Notes: generated from the sequence alone by a model not told the origin. 49,312 nt of DNA from Defluviibacillus sp043739385 (GCA_043739385.1 JAYUED010000062.1:1-49312), one strand, 5' to 3'; positions 8,200-17,241 are shown, counted from the first letter of the stretch. Numbers and translations: made by a program.

Positions 8200-9570
8200 A
8201 TGAGTATGAAGCGCAATATTCTGCCCCCCTTTCCACATTCTTCACACCATTCACAGCCACCTCAAGGCGTGCTGGGCATAGACTTCGGCACCTCCAATTC
8301 GGCTATCGCCTGGGCGTCCTCTGCGGTAGACGCCCGCCTGTTGCCCTTGGAGGGCACCGCCAGCACACTACCTACCGCGCTTTTTTACAACGCCGAAGAC
8401 CGCAGCACCCACTTTGGCCGAGATGCGATTGCACAGTACCTTGCGGGGACCGAAGGCCGCCTTATGCGCTCTCTCAAAAGTCTTCTTGGCAGCCCGCTGC
8501 TGCAAGAACAAACCGTGGTGAACGGCCAGCAGCTCAGCTTTCAGGACATCATCAGCCGCTTTTTGCTAGAGCTGCGCACCCGCGCACATGCCCACATGAT
8601 CGAGGTGTCTGGCCCAGATACACCAGCCCCTACCCGCGTAGTGATGGGCCGTCCGGTGCATTTTGTCGATGATGACCCCCAGCGTGACCAGCTTGCCGAA
8701 GCCACGTTGTTACAAACTGCGTTGGCCGCAGGTTTTGAGCAGGTCAGCTTTCAGTTAGAGCCCATTGCTGCCGCGCTGGACTACGAGCGCCGTGTCAGCC
8801 AGGAAACTCTGGTGCTGGTGGCAGACATTGGCGGCGGCACCTCCGACTTCACCGTGGTGCGCCTAGGCCCTGAACGCGTACTGCGCGCCGCACACCAACA
8901 AAATGCTGGCGTCAACAACCACCGCGCTGACGACATTTTGGCCACCACCGGTGTCCATATCGGCGGCACCGACTTTGACCAAAAGCTGAACCTGGAGGAA
9001 GTCATGCCCCTCTTGGGCTACCGCCACACCGATGTACGGGGCCGCGAGGTGCCTAGCACCGTGTTTTTTGACTTGGCCACGTGGCACATGATTAACTGGC
9101 GCTACAGCCCCAAAGCCGTGCGCGAAGCCCAAGACCTGCGCACCAGCTACGCCGACCTAGACCTGCACAGCCGCCTGATGACAGTGCTGACCGAGCGACT
9201 GGGCCACCGCAATGCCAACGAGGTGGAGCTGGCCAAAATCCAAAGCTCGCGCACTGGTGGACGCGCCACCTTAGATTTGGGTCTCATTGAGCGTGGCCTG
9301 CAAGCCCACATCAGCGCAGACGCCATGACCCAGTATTTGCGCGACCCGCTGTCGCGCATCGTCGCTTGTGCCCAAGACTGCGTGGCACTGGCTGGCATCA
9401 GCGCCGACAAGCTAGACGCTGTGTACCTGACAGGCGGTTCGTCCGCATTGACACCCTTCCAGGACGCCCTGCGCGCAGGATTCCCAGGCGTGCCGCTGGT
9501 GGAAGGCGATTTGTTTGGTGGCGTGGCGTCTGGGCTGGCCTGCTCAGGGGCAGCTTTCAGCCTTCAATAA
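8200..9570 (+). CDS. yegD: Hsp70-family actin-like ATPase, YegD type
   Basis: A 456-aa protein consisting of an Hsp70/actin-type nucleotide-binding domain without the DnaK substrate-binding domain and lid. Phosphate-1 is GIDFGTSNSAIAW near residue 26, phosphate-2 is VADIGGGTSDFTVV near 207, and the adenosine motif is YLTGGSSALTP near 409. The length matches the E. coli YegD family (about 450 aa), putative chaperones of unknown client. The start is the ATG at 8200; ATG 8206 or TTG 8188 are alternatives. It is monocistronic and ends at a hairpin shared with the convergent oxidoreductase gene. Confidence 0.9.
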   Translation: MSMKRNILPPFPHSSHHSQPPQGVLGIDFGTSNSAIAWASSAVDARLLPLEGTASTLPTALFYNAEDRSTHFGRDAIAQYLAGTEGRLMRSLKSLLGSPLLQEQTVVNGQQLSFQDIISRFLLELRTRAHAHMIEVSGPDTPAPTRVVMGRPVHFVDDDPQRDQLAEATLLQTALAAGFEQVSFQLEPIAAALDYERRVSQETLVLVADIGGGTSDFTVVRLGPERVLRAAHQQNAGVNNHRADDILATTGVHIGGTDFDQKLNLEEVMPLLGYRHTDVRGREVPSTVFFDLATWHMINWRYSPKAVREAQDLRTSYADLDLHSRLMTVLTERLGHRNANEVELAKIQSSRTGGRATLDLGLIERGLQAHISADAMTQYLRDPLSRIVACAQDCVALAGISADKLDAVYLTGGSSALTPFQDALRAGFPGVPLVEGDLFGGVASGLACSGAAFSLQ

Positions 9571-9606
9571 TGCTTTGAAGCCTTAAAAAAATAAGACATC
9601 AGATAG

Positions 9607-9639
9607 GCTTAAGGTACAGATGCAGACTTCACCTTAAGC
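9607..9639. terminator. Hairpin between convergent genes
   Basis: GCTTAAGGT (9607-9615) and ACCTTAAGC (9631-9639) form a perfect 9-bp stem with a 15-nt loop. On the plus strand it is followed by TATCATTTTTC. On the minus strand a run of seven T residues lies about 20 nt beyond. It overlaps the last codon and stop of the minus-strand oxidoreductase gene and probably ends both transcripts. Confidence 0.5.
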
Positions 9640-12028
9640 TATCATTTTTCGAAATTATTGGAGATTGCGCCTGCATCAGCTCCCACAGCCGCGCTGGGCT
9701 GAGCGGCATCTCCAGCTTCGCGGCTTTGGCACCGAACCCACCCCGCGCCAGCGCATCGGCGACCGCGTTCACCACGCTGGGTGTTGCGCCAATGGTGCCC
9801 AGTTCGCCCACGCCCTTCACGCCCAAGGGGTTGTTCTTGCACGGCGTGGATTCGTCCATCTCAGTTTTGAAGTCCGCCACTAGCACATCGGCGCGTGGCA
9901 AGCCATAGTCCATCAAACTGCCCGTGACGAGCTGACCGGTTTCGCGGTCATACATCAGATGCTCAGACAGCGCCTGCCCTATGCCTTGCACCGCGCCACC
10001 ATCGAGCTGCCCACGCACAATCATCGGGTTAATCACACGACCCACGTCGTTCACCGATGCGTAGGCCACGATCTGCAAGTCGCCGGTTTGCGCGTCCAGT
10101 TCGACTTCGCTGATGTGGCAGCCATTAGGCCATGTGGGGCCGGCAACGGCACTGGTGGAGTCGACAAAAATTCGCTGTTCACTTTGCTTTCCCGCCAAAG
10201 CGAACAGGTCGATACCTACATCCGTGCCTTTAACGGTAAATCGGCCTGCAGCGTAATCCAGATCATCAATTGATGCTTCCAATTCTGTAGCAGCCAGCTG
10301 CTTGGCGTGAACAATCGTTCGCTCAGCCCCCACAAGCACCGCCGAGCCGCCCGTGAAGATCGAGCGTGACCCGGCGCTGCCAAAGCCCGTGCCCTTGTCG
10401 GTATCGCCCAGTACCACGCGGATGCGTTCCATCGGCAAACCAAACACGTCCACCATCAGCTGTGCCAGCGTCGTAGCAATGCCCTGACCCATGGCGTTGA
10501 CGGCAGAGAACACCTCGACAATACCGTCGGGCAGCACCGTCACAGTGACGCGTTCTTCAAACACATTGCCACCGGTCCATTCCAAAAAGGTGGCGATGCC
10601 CAGACCCCGCAGCTTGCCGCGTGCTTTGGATTCGGCAGCACGCGCCGCAAAACCGTTCCATTCAGCCAGTGCCAAACCCTTGTCCATCACCTGCTCGAAA
10701 CAGCCCGTGTCGTACAGCTGGGCCATCGGATTTTTGTACGGCATCTGCGCAGGGCGGATGAAGTTACGGCGACGCAGTTCGATACGGTCAATGCCCGTCT
10801 GGCGTGCCGCTTCGTCCATCAGCCGCTCCATAATGAAGATAGCTTCTGGCCGCCCAGCGCCCCGGTAGGCCCCTGTCGAGGCGGTGTTGGTCAACACCGC
10901 CTGGAAGTGGAAATCAACCGTCTGGATGTCATACACGCTGGTTTGCACCCAGGGGCCGATAAGCAATTGAATCGCAACACCGGTGCCCGTGGCATACGCG
11001 CCCACGTTAGCCTGCGAGGCAATCCGTAGCGCAAGGATTTTGCCGTTCGCGTCCAACGCCAGTTCCGCGTGGCTTTGCAGGTCACGTCCGTGGTACGACG
11101 ACAAAAACTCCTCGCTGCGGTCGGCCACCCATTTGACCGGGCGGGCCAGCAGCTTGGCACAGTAGGCGACCACCGCGTCTTCGGGGTACATGCCGGTTTT
11201 CATGCCAAAGCCGCCCCCCACATCGTCCACCACCACACGCATTTGCGCGGGGGCCAGCCCCAGCAACTTAGCAATCGAGTCCCGCACGCCGGAAGGCATT
11301 TGCGTGCTCAGGCGAACTGTCAACCGACCGTCGGCGGCGTCAGCATAGGCCAGCACGCTGCGCGGCTCCAGCGTGACAGCGGCGACGCGCTGGTTGCGGA
11401 TATCGAGCGTGACACGGTGCGCAGCCTGTGCAAAAGCCTCGGCGGTTGCAGCGGCGTTGCCGTGGCGGGCCTCGGCGGCGATGTTGTCAGTGGCGATATT
11501 TTTAGTGGCATCCCAACCCAGCTGAGGCGCGCCAGCGGCGAGGGCATCGCCCAAATCCACCACCATCGGTAACTCGCTGTAGTCCACCATGATGGCTTCC
11601 ACGGCATCCCGCGCTTGCTGCATCGTCTGCGCTACTACTACAGCGACGGCCTCGCCTACGAATCGCACCTCGTCATAGGCCAGAACGTGGCGTGGAGGCG
11701 ATGAACAGGCAGAACCATCCGGTCGACGAAACGCGACGCCCGAGGGCAACCCGGCGATGCCTGCGGCAACCAGATCGGCGCCTGTCAACACCGCCAGCAC
11801 GCCGGGCATGGCCACCGCTGTGGCAGTGTCGATACTGGTAATGCGTGCGTGGGGATAAGGTGAGCGTAAGAAACACAGCCGGGCTTGCTGCTCAGGCGCG
11901 AAGTCATCCGCGTAGCGGCCATGGCCTTGCAAAAGCGCGTCGTCTTCAACACGGCGAACCGCGTGACCGCTGCCGTATCGGGTGGCAACGGGAGTTGGGG
12001 CGGGGGTAGGGGTTAGTTCAGGCGTCAT
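9629..12028 (-). CDS. Xanthine dehydrogenase-family molybdopterin-binding large subunit
   Basis: A 799-aa catalytic subunit of the molybdenum hydroxylase family, which hydroxylates aldehydes, N-heterocycles or similar substrates with water as oxygen donor. The N-terminal a/b hammerhead domain (about 25-150) is followed by Mo-cofactor regions: VGGGFGMKTG near 271, AYRGAGRPEA near 387 and VKGVGELGTIGATPSVVNA near 737-755, whose Glu (about 742) is the expected catalytic base. The CO dehydrogenase AYRCSFR loop is absent, so CO is not the substrate. The start is ATG 12028 with AGGAGA 7 nt upstream. The FAD and 2Fe-2S subunits that normally accompany it are missing here. It lies 138 nt after the M14-type gene, at the tail of the gentisate operon. 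Confidence 0.9.
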   Translation of the reverse strand: MTPELTPTPAPTPVATRYGSGHAVRRVEDDALLQGHGRYADDFAPEQQARLCFLRSPYPHARITSIDTATAVAMPGVLAVLTGADLVAAGIAGLPSGVAFRRPDGSACSSPPRHVLAYDEVRFVGEAVAVVVAQTMQQARDAVEAIMVDYSELPMVVDLGDALAAGAPQLGWDATKNIATDNIAAEARHGNAAATAEAFAQAAHRVTLDIRNQRVAAVTLEPRSVLAYADAADGRLTVRLSTQMPSGVRDSIAKLLGLAPAQMRVVVDDVGGGFGMKTGMYPEDAVVAYCAKLLARPVKWVADRSEEFLSSYHGRDLQSHAELALDANGKILALRIASQANVGAYATGTGVAIQLLIGPWVQTSVYDIQTVDFHFQAVLTNTASTGAYRGAGRPEAIFIMERLMDEAARQTGIDRIELRRRNFIRPAQMPYKNPMAQLYDTGCFEQVMDKGLALAEWNGFAARAAESKARGKLRGLGIATFLEWTGGNVFEERVTVTVLPDGIVEVFSAVNAMGQGIATTLAQLMVDVFGLPMERIRVVLGDTDKGTGFGSAGSRSIFTGGSAVLVGAERTIVHAKQLAATELEASIDDLDYAAGRFTVKGTDVGIDLFALAGKQSEQRIFVDSTSAVAGPTWPNGCHISEVELDAQTGDLQIVAYASVNDVGRVINPMIVRGQLDGGAVQGIGQALSEHLMYDRETGQLVTGSLMDYGLPRADVLVADFKTEMDESTPCKNNPLGVKGVGELGTIGATPSVVNAVADALARGGFGAKAAKLEMPLSPARLWELMQAQSPIISKNDSLR

Positions 12029-12112
12029 TAGAGGTCTCCTGAACGGCATTGTCGGATGATTTACGCTGGGCTGCTGCGCACCTTCGGGACGGGTTGAGCG
12101 CCGTCCTTGCTC

Positions 12113-12133
12113 AGCCTACGCTGGCGGTAGGCT
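12113..12133. other. Hairpin between the peptidase and oxidoreductase genes
   Basis: AGCCTAC and GTAGGCT form a 7-bp stem around a 7-nt loop, in the 138-nt gap between the M14-type gene and the oxidoreductase gene. No U-tract follows on either strand, so it is not a clear terminator. It could set different expression levels of the two genes. Confidence 0.3.
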
Positions 12134-12166
12134 CAAGGTAGTAGTTCAACGTTAAAGCGCACGTCC

Positions 12167-13048
12167 TCACTTTGCCTTTTGCCCTAAACCTGACATCAGT
12201 TTTTCGTTCATCCAGCGCTGCAAATCCAGCCACATTTGGCGCATTTCTGCATCTAGCGGCGTCCGCATGGCATTAGGCAGCTCAATAGTGACCACGGGAA
12301 TACCTTTGTGTACACCACCGTAATTCCCTAACGAACCAGGGAATATGCCGACCTGATCTAGGTACAAGCGACCTAGCTTGCTGGGTGGCACAGTAGGGCC
12401 ATCGAAGTCCAGCACACCGTAGGGCGCGTGGATGCTTACGATCAAATCAGGCTTGAAGCTCTGCATTTGGTCATAAAGGAACTGCGTTTCTGGCTCGCTT
12501 AGAGGCTTGAGGCCAGGCCAGCGGCGGGGGTCTTTGCGGGTTTTCTTTTCCCAGTAGACCTTGGCGTCCCGATCCCAGTTGGGCGTGGGGAAGTTACGGT
12601 TCAGATCCACACCGTTGGCATTGCCACGACTGGGGGGCTGCGCCAGCAGACCATCGGGATTAAGAGCGGGAATGAAGCGCCAGTGCACGGGATGGGGCGT
12701 ATCGGACGGGGTTTGCTCGGCCAGCCCAATCCAGTGCAATGCCACTGCGGCGGACGACAGCTCGTCGCCGTGGATACCGCCTATCACCAGTACACGCAGC
12801 TTGGGCGCTTCGACCTCCACATCCCGAGTGACCAAAGGACGGCCTTTGATGGATTTGGCGTTACTGGGTTGCAATTTGGCCGCATCGCACATGGCCATGG
12901 TGACATTAGGTAGTCTGCGAAGAAATTCGGCGCAGGTGCTTAATCGACGTGCATCAGCAGCTATCGAAAAAGGAGTGTTCAGGCTAAAAGCAAGGGCCAC
13001 GGCGCAGACCAAATGGCTGCGCTGGACAGAGAACGGGAACAGGCTCAT
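12167..13048 (-). CDS. Secreted M14-family zinc carboxypeptidase/amidase
   Basis: A 293-aa protein with an N-terminal signal peptide (hydrophobic segment about 12-30, likely cleaved after SIA) and an M14 fold. The zinc ligands are H93 and E96 in GGIHGDE and H207 in SIHAPYG. N150-R151 of VDLNRNFP bind the substrate carboxylate, and E256 in TIELP is the catalytic base. The layout resembles murein peptide amidases (MpaA group), which cut the gamma-D-Glu-diaminopimelate bond. Export would place this one in the periplasm. The gene lies 74 nt after the Bug receptor gene in the same direction. Why it follows a gentisate operon is unclear; it may have its own promoter. The Shine-Dalgarno sequence is weak. 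Confidence 0.85.
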   Translation of the reverse strand: MSLFPFSVQRSHLVCAVALAFSLNTPFSIAADARRLSTCAEFLRRLPNVTMAMCDAAKLQPSNAKSIKGRPLVTRDVEVEAPKLRVLVIGGIHGDELSSAAVALHWIGLAEQTPSDTPHPVHWRFIPALNPDGLLAQPPSRGNANGVDLNRNFPTPNWDRDAKVYWEKKTRKDPRRWPGLKPLSEPETQFLYDQMQSFKPDLIVSIHAPYGVLDFDGPTVPPSKLGRLYLDQVGIFPGSLGNYGGVHKGIPVVTIELPNAMRTPLDAEMRQMWLDLQRWMNEKLMSGLGQKAK

Positions 13049-13122
13049 GGACAGCAGAAAAAATGGCGTGACCCTGATTCTCGGTGATTCCCCCTGCGCT
13101 GGACGCGTTAGACGCAGCGCGT

Positions 13123-14118
13123 TCAGTCCAAGCTGATATTGCCGCGCCGCACCAATTCGCCGTAGATTTTAGATTTGGCCTCAGCGTTGCGGTTGATTTC
13201 TTCGGGCGACCAGGCCAGCGGCTCGAAGGCGAAAGTGTCAAAACGGGCATGGATCTCCGGGTCAGCGATGACTTTAGCCACATCGTTATTGATCTTCAGC
13301 TTGACGGCTGCGGGCAGGCCTTTGGGGGCCACCAGCGAGACGAACGAGGACACCTCAAAACCCGCAGGGCCACCCGACTCTGCAAAAGTAGGCACGTTGG
13401 GCATTTGCGGTACGCGTTTGAGCGCCGCCACGGCGAGGTAACGCAGCTTGCCCGCTTTGTAGATGCCTTGGCTAGACGGAAGGCTGGCGAAGCTCCAGTT
13501 CACGTCCCCTGCGCCCACGTTGGCAAACAGCTGCGACACCTCGCGGTAAGGCACATGCTGCATGGTGGTGCCGGTGAGTACCTCCAACTGCTGCGCACCG
13601 AGGTGGCCGGGGCTGCCCACACCCCAGGACCCGTAGCTGAGGGCTCCGGGCTTTTCCTTAGCAGCGGCAATCAAATCACCCATACTTTTCCATGGTGAAT
13701 CAGCAGGCACAGCGACGAAAAATGGCGTACGAAACAGCGAGGCCACGGCATCGAAGGTTTGCAACGGCACAAAATTGCGCTGCTTGTAGAGGTGGGGCAA
13801 CGCGGCCAGATGTTCGCTGTCGAGTTGCAGCAAGGTGTAACCATCGGGCGCAGCGCGTTTGGCCTGTTCGATAGCGATGAAGCCACCACCACCGGGCTTG
13901 TTGTCGATCACCACACGCTGGTTCCAGAGTGTGGCGAGCTTGTTGGAGATTAGGCGCAACACGGCATCAGGGCCACTGCCCGCAGCGAACGGCGTGACGA
14001 TGGTGACGGGCTTGCTGGGATAGTCCGTGACAGTAGCGGCGGGGGTAGCGGTTTGTGCAAAAACGCTGCCTGTGGCCAAGGTCAAAGCAGCGGCAAGGAG
14101 GGTGCGGCAATACATCAT
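13123..14118 (-). CDS. Bug/TctC-family periplasmic solute receptor
   Basis: A 331-aa tripartite tricarboxylate transporter-type receptor. The signal peptide (about 1-22, MMYCRTLLAAALTLATGSVFAQ) is followed by the Bug core: YPSKPVTIVTPFAAGSGPD, VIDNKPGGGG, and the GYTLL and HVPYR motifs. Family members bind small carboxylates such as aromatic or dicarboxylic acids. No TctA/TctB membrane subunits are nearby, as is usual for Burkholderiales. The ATG overlaps the stop of the 3-hydroxybenzoate 6-monooxygenase gene by 4 nt, so it is translationally coupled to the gentisate operon and may bind 3-hydroxybenzoate or gentisate. That ligand is inferred. Confidence 0.93.
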   Translation of the reverse strand: MMYCRTLLAAALTLATGSVFAQTATPAATVTDYPSKPVTIVTPFAAGSGPDAVLRLISNKLATLWNQRVVIDNKPGGGGFIAIEQAKRAAPDGYTLLQLDSEHLAALPHLYKQRNFVPLQTFDAVASLFRTPFFVAVPADSPWKSMGDLIAAAKEKPGALSYGSWGVGSPGHLGAQQLEVLTGTTMQHVPYREVSQLFANVGAGDVNWSFASLPSSQGIYKAGKLRYLAVAALKRVPQMPNVPTFAESGGPAGFEVSSFVSLVAPKGLPAAVKLKINNDVAKVIADPEIHARFDTFAFEPLAWSPEEINRNAEAKSKIYGELVRRGNISLD

Positions 14119-15398
14119 GGGGTAGTCCGGGTTGGGGCTGAGGAAGTTGTAGAAAAATGGATCGCATCATCCAGGCAGTGCGCGGGGTTCCAAGCATAAA
14201 GCCATTCCATCGCGTCGTAAAACCGCTCGGGGCTGCGGTCTTTCCACAGGCTGTTGCGCACCAGACGCTCTACGCCTGAGGCATGGTAAATGCGGCCCAT
14301 TTCGCGCACTGACAACACCACGCGGGCGGTGCGGGCAATGCGGGCGGACTCGTACAGGCGGAAGGCGGCGGGCAGGTCGAAAAAATCGTCCAAATCGTTT
14401 AAATCGTTTTTTCGCGTGGCTTTGATCGCTTCGCCTAATGTCACCGCATCCTCCAGTGCCATGCACGCGCCCTGAGCGAGGTACTGCATCATGGGATGGG
14501 CGGCATCGCCCAAGAGCGTGCCAGCCCCTTGACCCCAGTGTTCCGTCGGGTTGCGGTCAGCGGTGCTCCAGCGTTTCCACGATGTAGGCAGACTGAGTAA
14601 TTGGCGTGGCGTGGAATGAATGCCGGTGAAATAAGACAACACCTCTTCTTGGCTGCCATCGGTGACACCCCATTCCTCCACATCGCGGCTGTGGAAAGTG
14701 ACGACCAGGTTGTACTGCTCACCACCACGCAGCGGGTAATGCACCAGATGGCAGTTGGGGCCAGCCCAAACCACCGGAGAATTGATGCGCAGGTTGTCCG
14801 GCATGTCGGATGCAGGCACCACGGCGCGGTACACCACATGGCCAGAGACACGCGGCGCATCACCCACCAGCGCCGCACGCACGACCGATTTCACGCCATC
14901 GCAGCCCACCACAGCAGACGCGCTGAAATTTCGTCCATCGCGGCCAGTAGCGCTGGCGCTGTGTTCACCAATTGACACATGCTCGATTTGCACCCCGGTA
15001 TGCAAGCGGATTAACGGATTGGCCAGCACCGCTGCATGGATGGCACCGTGCAAATCCGCCCGGTGGCTGACCGCATAGGGGTTGCCAAAACGGGCACGGA
15101 AAGCTTCGCCAACGGGGATATGGCCGACCTCGGTGCAGTCCACCGCGTCCATCATGATGAGGCTGTCGGTAAACACGGCCTTACGGCGCACCTCAGTCCC
15201 AACACCCAAAGCATCGAGCGCGGCAAAGGCGTTGGGCCCCAGCTGGAGGCCCGCGCCGATTTCACCGATGTTGCTGCTTTGCTCCAGCAGTTCAACGGTC
15301 AGCCCCAGCCGGGCCAGCGAGAGCGCAGCGGCCATGCCGCCTATACCGCCGCCAATGAGCAGGACGGATTGTTCAGAAGTCGTAGTTATGGGTTTCAT
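14115..15398 (-). CDS. mhbM: 3-hydroxybenzoate 6-monooxygenase (FAD)
   Basis: A 427-aa single-component flavoprotein hydroxylase predicted to convert 3-hydroxybenzoate, NAD(P)H and O2 to gentisate. The Rossmann motif GGGIGG begins at about residue 16. The middle DG motif is VVGCDGVKS (about 163-171), and the FAD ribityl GD motif is GTLLGDAAHPMMQYLAQG (about 289-306). The assignment to 3-hydroxybenzoate rather than salicylate rests mainly on context: the gentisate dioxygenase and fumarylpyruvate hydrolase genes lie directly upstream. Salicylate 5-hydroxylase would be multicomponent. The start has GGAGG 7 nt upstream of ATG. It overlaps the Bug receptor gene by 4 nt. Confidence 0.85.
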   Translation of the reverse strand: MKPITTTSEQSVLLIGGGIGGMAAALSLARLGLTVELLEQSSNIGEIGAGLQLGPNAFAALDALGVGTEVRRKAVFTDSLIMMDAVDCTEVGHIPVGEAFRARFGNPYAVSHRADLHGAIHAAVLANPLIRLHTGVQIEHVSIGEHSASATGRDGRNFSASAVVGCDGVKSVVRAALVGDAPRVSGHVVYRAVVPASDMPDNLRINSPVVWAGPNCHLVHYPLRGGEQYNLVVTFHSRDVEEWGVTDGSQEEVLSYFTGIHSTPRQLLSLPTSWKRWSTADRNPTEHWGQGAGTLLGDAAHPMMQYLAQGACMALEDAVTLGEAIKATRKNDLNDLDDFFDLPAAFRLYESARIARTARVVLSVREMGRIYHASGVERLVRNSLWKDRSPERFYDAMEWLYAWNPAHCLDDAIHFSTTSSAPTRTTP

Positions 15399-15432
15399 GG
15401 GTTTGCCTCCTCACACCAGTGCGTTTAACAAG

Positions 15433-16170
15433 TTAAACGATTTGTACGCTGAGCGGCGAAAATCCATCAATGACCACGCTGATGGTGTCCCCGCGCTGCA
15501 CTGCACCCACGCCTTCAGGGGTGCCGGTGAAAATCACATCCCCAGGTTGAAGCGTAAAAAGCGTGGACAGGTTGGCGATGACTTCGCTCACCGACCAAAT
15601 CAGGTTCTTGAGGTCGCTGCTTTGCTTGGTTTCGCCGTTCACGGTCAGCGCTATGGAGCCGTAGTTGATCTCACCTACGTCGGCCAATCTGCGCACAGGG
15701 CCTATGGGCGCAGAGAAATCAAACGCCTTGCCGATCTCCCAAGTGCGTCCCTGCTCACGCATCTTCATTTGTAGATCGCGGCGGGTCATGTCCAGGCCCA
15801 CGGCGTAACCGAAGATGTGGCTGGGAGCGGCGTCCACGGTGATGTTGCTGCCGCCATTGCCAATCACAACGACCAGCTCGGCTTCGAAGTGGTAGTTGCT
15901 GGTTTGCGTAGGGTAAGGAATGTTCACCGTGGCGCCTGCGCTGACGGGCACGACAGAGGCGTCGTCGTTGGGCTTACAAAAGAAGAACGGCGGCTCGCGG
16001 TCAGGATCAAACCCCATCTCTCGGGCGTGCGCCGCGTAGTTGCGGCCCACGCAGTAGACCCGGCGCACGGGAAACAGATCGTCAGTGCCAACGATGGGCA
16101 GGCCCACAGGGGTCATTGGCACAACGGCGTAGGTAATGACAGGGGAGGCAGAGGAGGAGGAAGGGCTCAT
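15433..16170 (-). CDS. nagK: Fumarylpyruvate hydrolase (FAH family)
   Basis: A 245-aa enzyme of the fumarylacetoacetate hydrolase fold, expected to split fumarylpyruvate (or maleylpyruvate) to fumarate (or maleate) and pyruvate. It shows YCVGRNYAAHAREMG near residue 37, PFFFCKPNDDA near 60, the metal-ligand region HFEAELVVVIG near 90-100, and GDVIFTGTPEGVGAVQRGD near the C-terminus. The length fits NagK-type hydrolases (about 190-240 aa). The ATG overlaps the gentisate dioxygenase stop by 4 nt, so the two are coupled. No maleylpyruvate isomerase gene is present here. Confidence 0.9.
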   Translation of the reverse strand: MSPSSSSASPVITYAVVPMTPVGLPIVGTDDLFPVRRVYCVGRNYAAHAREMGFDPDREPPFFFCKPNDDASVVPVSAGATVNIPYPTQTSNYHFEAELVVVIGNGGSNITVDAAPSHIFGYAVGLDMTRRDLQMKMREQGRTWEIGKAFDFSAPIGPVRRLADVGEINYGSIALTVNGETKQSSDLKNLIWSVSEVIANLSTLFTLQPGDVIFTGTPEGVGAVQRGDTISVVIDGFSPLSVQIV

Positions 16171-17207
16171 ACAAAAGACTCTCTCAAAATACCCATGGCT
16201 TGTTGCACGGGACGGTCGGAAAAACTGAACAGCACAGCGTCCATGCTGGCGTTCAAGCGAAGCGTGGCCCACGAGGGCACGACAAAGGTGTCGCGCGGAC
16301 CAAAGTTGAAAGGCTGGCCGCCAATCTCAGCCACACCCGTGCCCTCCACCACGCTGTACACCGCACCGTCAGTACTGCGGTGTGCCTTGCCAGCGAAGCC
16401 CTGGGGCAGCAGTTGCAAAAACGTAGCAATGGTGGGCATTGGCGAGCCACCCGTCAGCGGATTGATGTAGCGCAGCTTGTGGCCCGTCCACGCATCAGGT
16501 TCTTCACTGCGTTGCAATGCAGCCAAAGCCTCACGGCTACGGTCATAGGGATAGTTGAAAATCGGCGATGTAGCCGACTGGTGCGTGTGGCGAACTGGCA
16601 CCATGTTGTGCCCAAAGCGGGCCAAACTCTGGCCCTCAGGCCGCGCCACTAGCTGCACTTGGGCATCGGCGTTTTCGGCGAAACCAGCATCGAAAAAACG
16701 CACCATTGGGATGTCCAGCCCATCGAGCCACACTACGGGCTCACTGTCCCCCGCAATCCCCTCGTTGCCATGGTCATGCCAATCCCAGGAGGGCGTGATG
16801 ATGAAGTCCCCAGGATTCATGGTGGTGCGCTCGCCCCCCACTGTGGTGTAAGCCCCCTTGCCATCAACGATGAACCGCAACGCCGATTGCACATGCCGGT
16901 GCGCCGGTGCTACCTCACCCGGCATGATGAGCTGCAAACCCGCATAGAGCGATTGGGTGATTGAAGAACTGCCAGGCAGCGCTGGATTTTCCAAAATCAG
17001 CACCCGGCGCACCGCCTCTTCAGCAGTGATGAGCGTGGCGGATTCCATCAAATGCGGCCGAATCTCGTCATACCGCCACAGCGCCGGAACGCACGGTGTT
17101 ATGGGCTCTTTGGGTACCAGCGCATGTAACGATTCCCACAGCGGGGTGAGGTGCAGAGGGCGGATACGGTCGTAGTAGGACTGGCGCTCAAGGCTTTTAG
17201 GGGGCAT
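16167..17207 (-). CDS. gtdA: Gentisate 1,2-dioxygenase
   Basis: A 346-aa bicupin Fe(II) ring-cleavage enzyme that opens gentisate to maleylpyruvate. The N-terminal cupin carries PAHRHVQSALRFIVDGKGAY (about 100-119) with the iron-binding His residues, followed by PSWDWHDHGNEG (about 138-149) with the third His. A second, degenerate cupin lies at about 240-330. The length fits the family (about 345 aa). It is the first gene of the minus-strand operon, with GGAGA 6 nt upstream of ATG. It is divergent from the LysR gene at 17324, with candidate operators between them. Confidence 0.95.
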   Translation of the reverse strand: MPPKSLERQSYYDRIRPLHLTPLWESLHALVPKEPITPCVPALWRYDEIRPHLMESATLITAEEAVRRVLILENPALPGSSSITQSLYAGLQLIMPGEVAPAHRHVQSALRFIVDGKGAYTTVGGERTTMNPGDFIITPSWDWHDHGNEGIAGDSEPVVWLDGLDIPMVRFFDAGFAENADAQVQLVARPEGQSLARFGHNMVPVRHTHQSATSPIFNYPYDRSREALAALQRSEEPDAWTGHKLRYINPLTGGSPMPTIATFLQLLPQGFAGKAHRSTDGAVYSVVEGTGVAEIGGQPFNFGPRDTFVVPSWATLRLNASMDAVLFSFSDRPVQQAMGILRESFV

Positions 17208-17241
17208 ACGGTGTCTCCGTTTGGGGGTACAGGGATTGTTT

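Noticed and set aside
11069..11572. A 167-codon plus-strand open frame inside the molybdopterin subunit gene.
   Set aside because: It is opposite conserved coding sequence and shows no protein features; GC-rich genes often give such frames.
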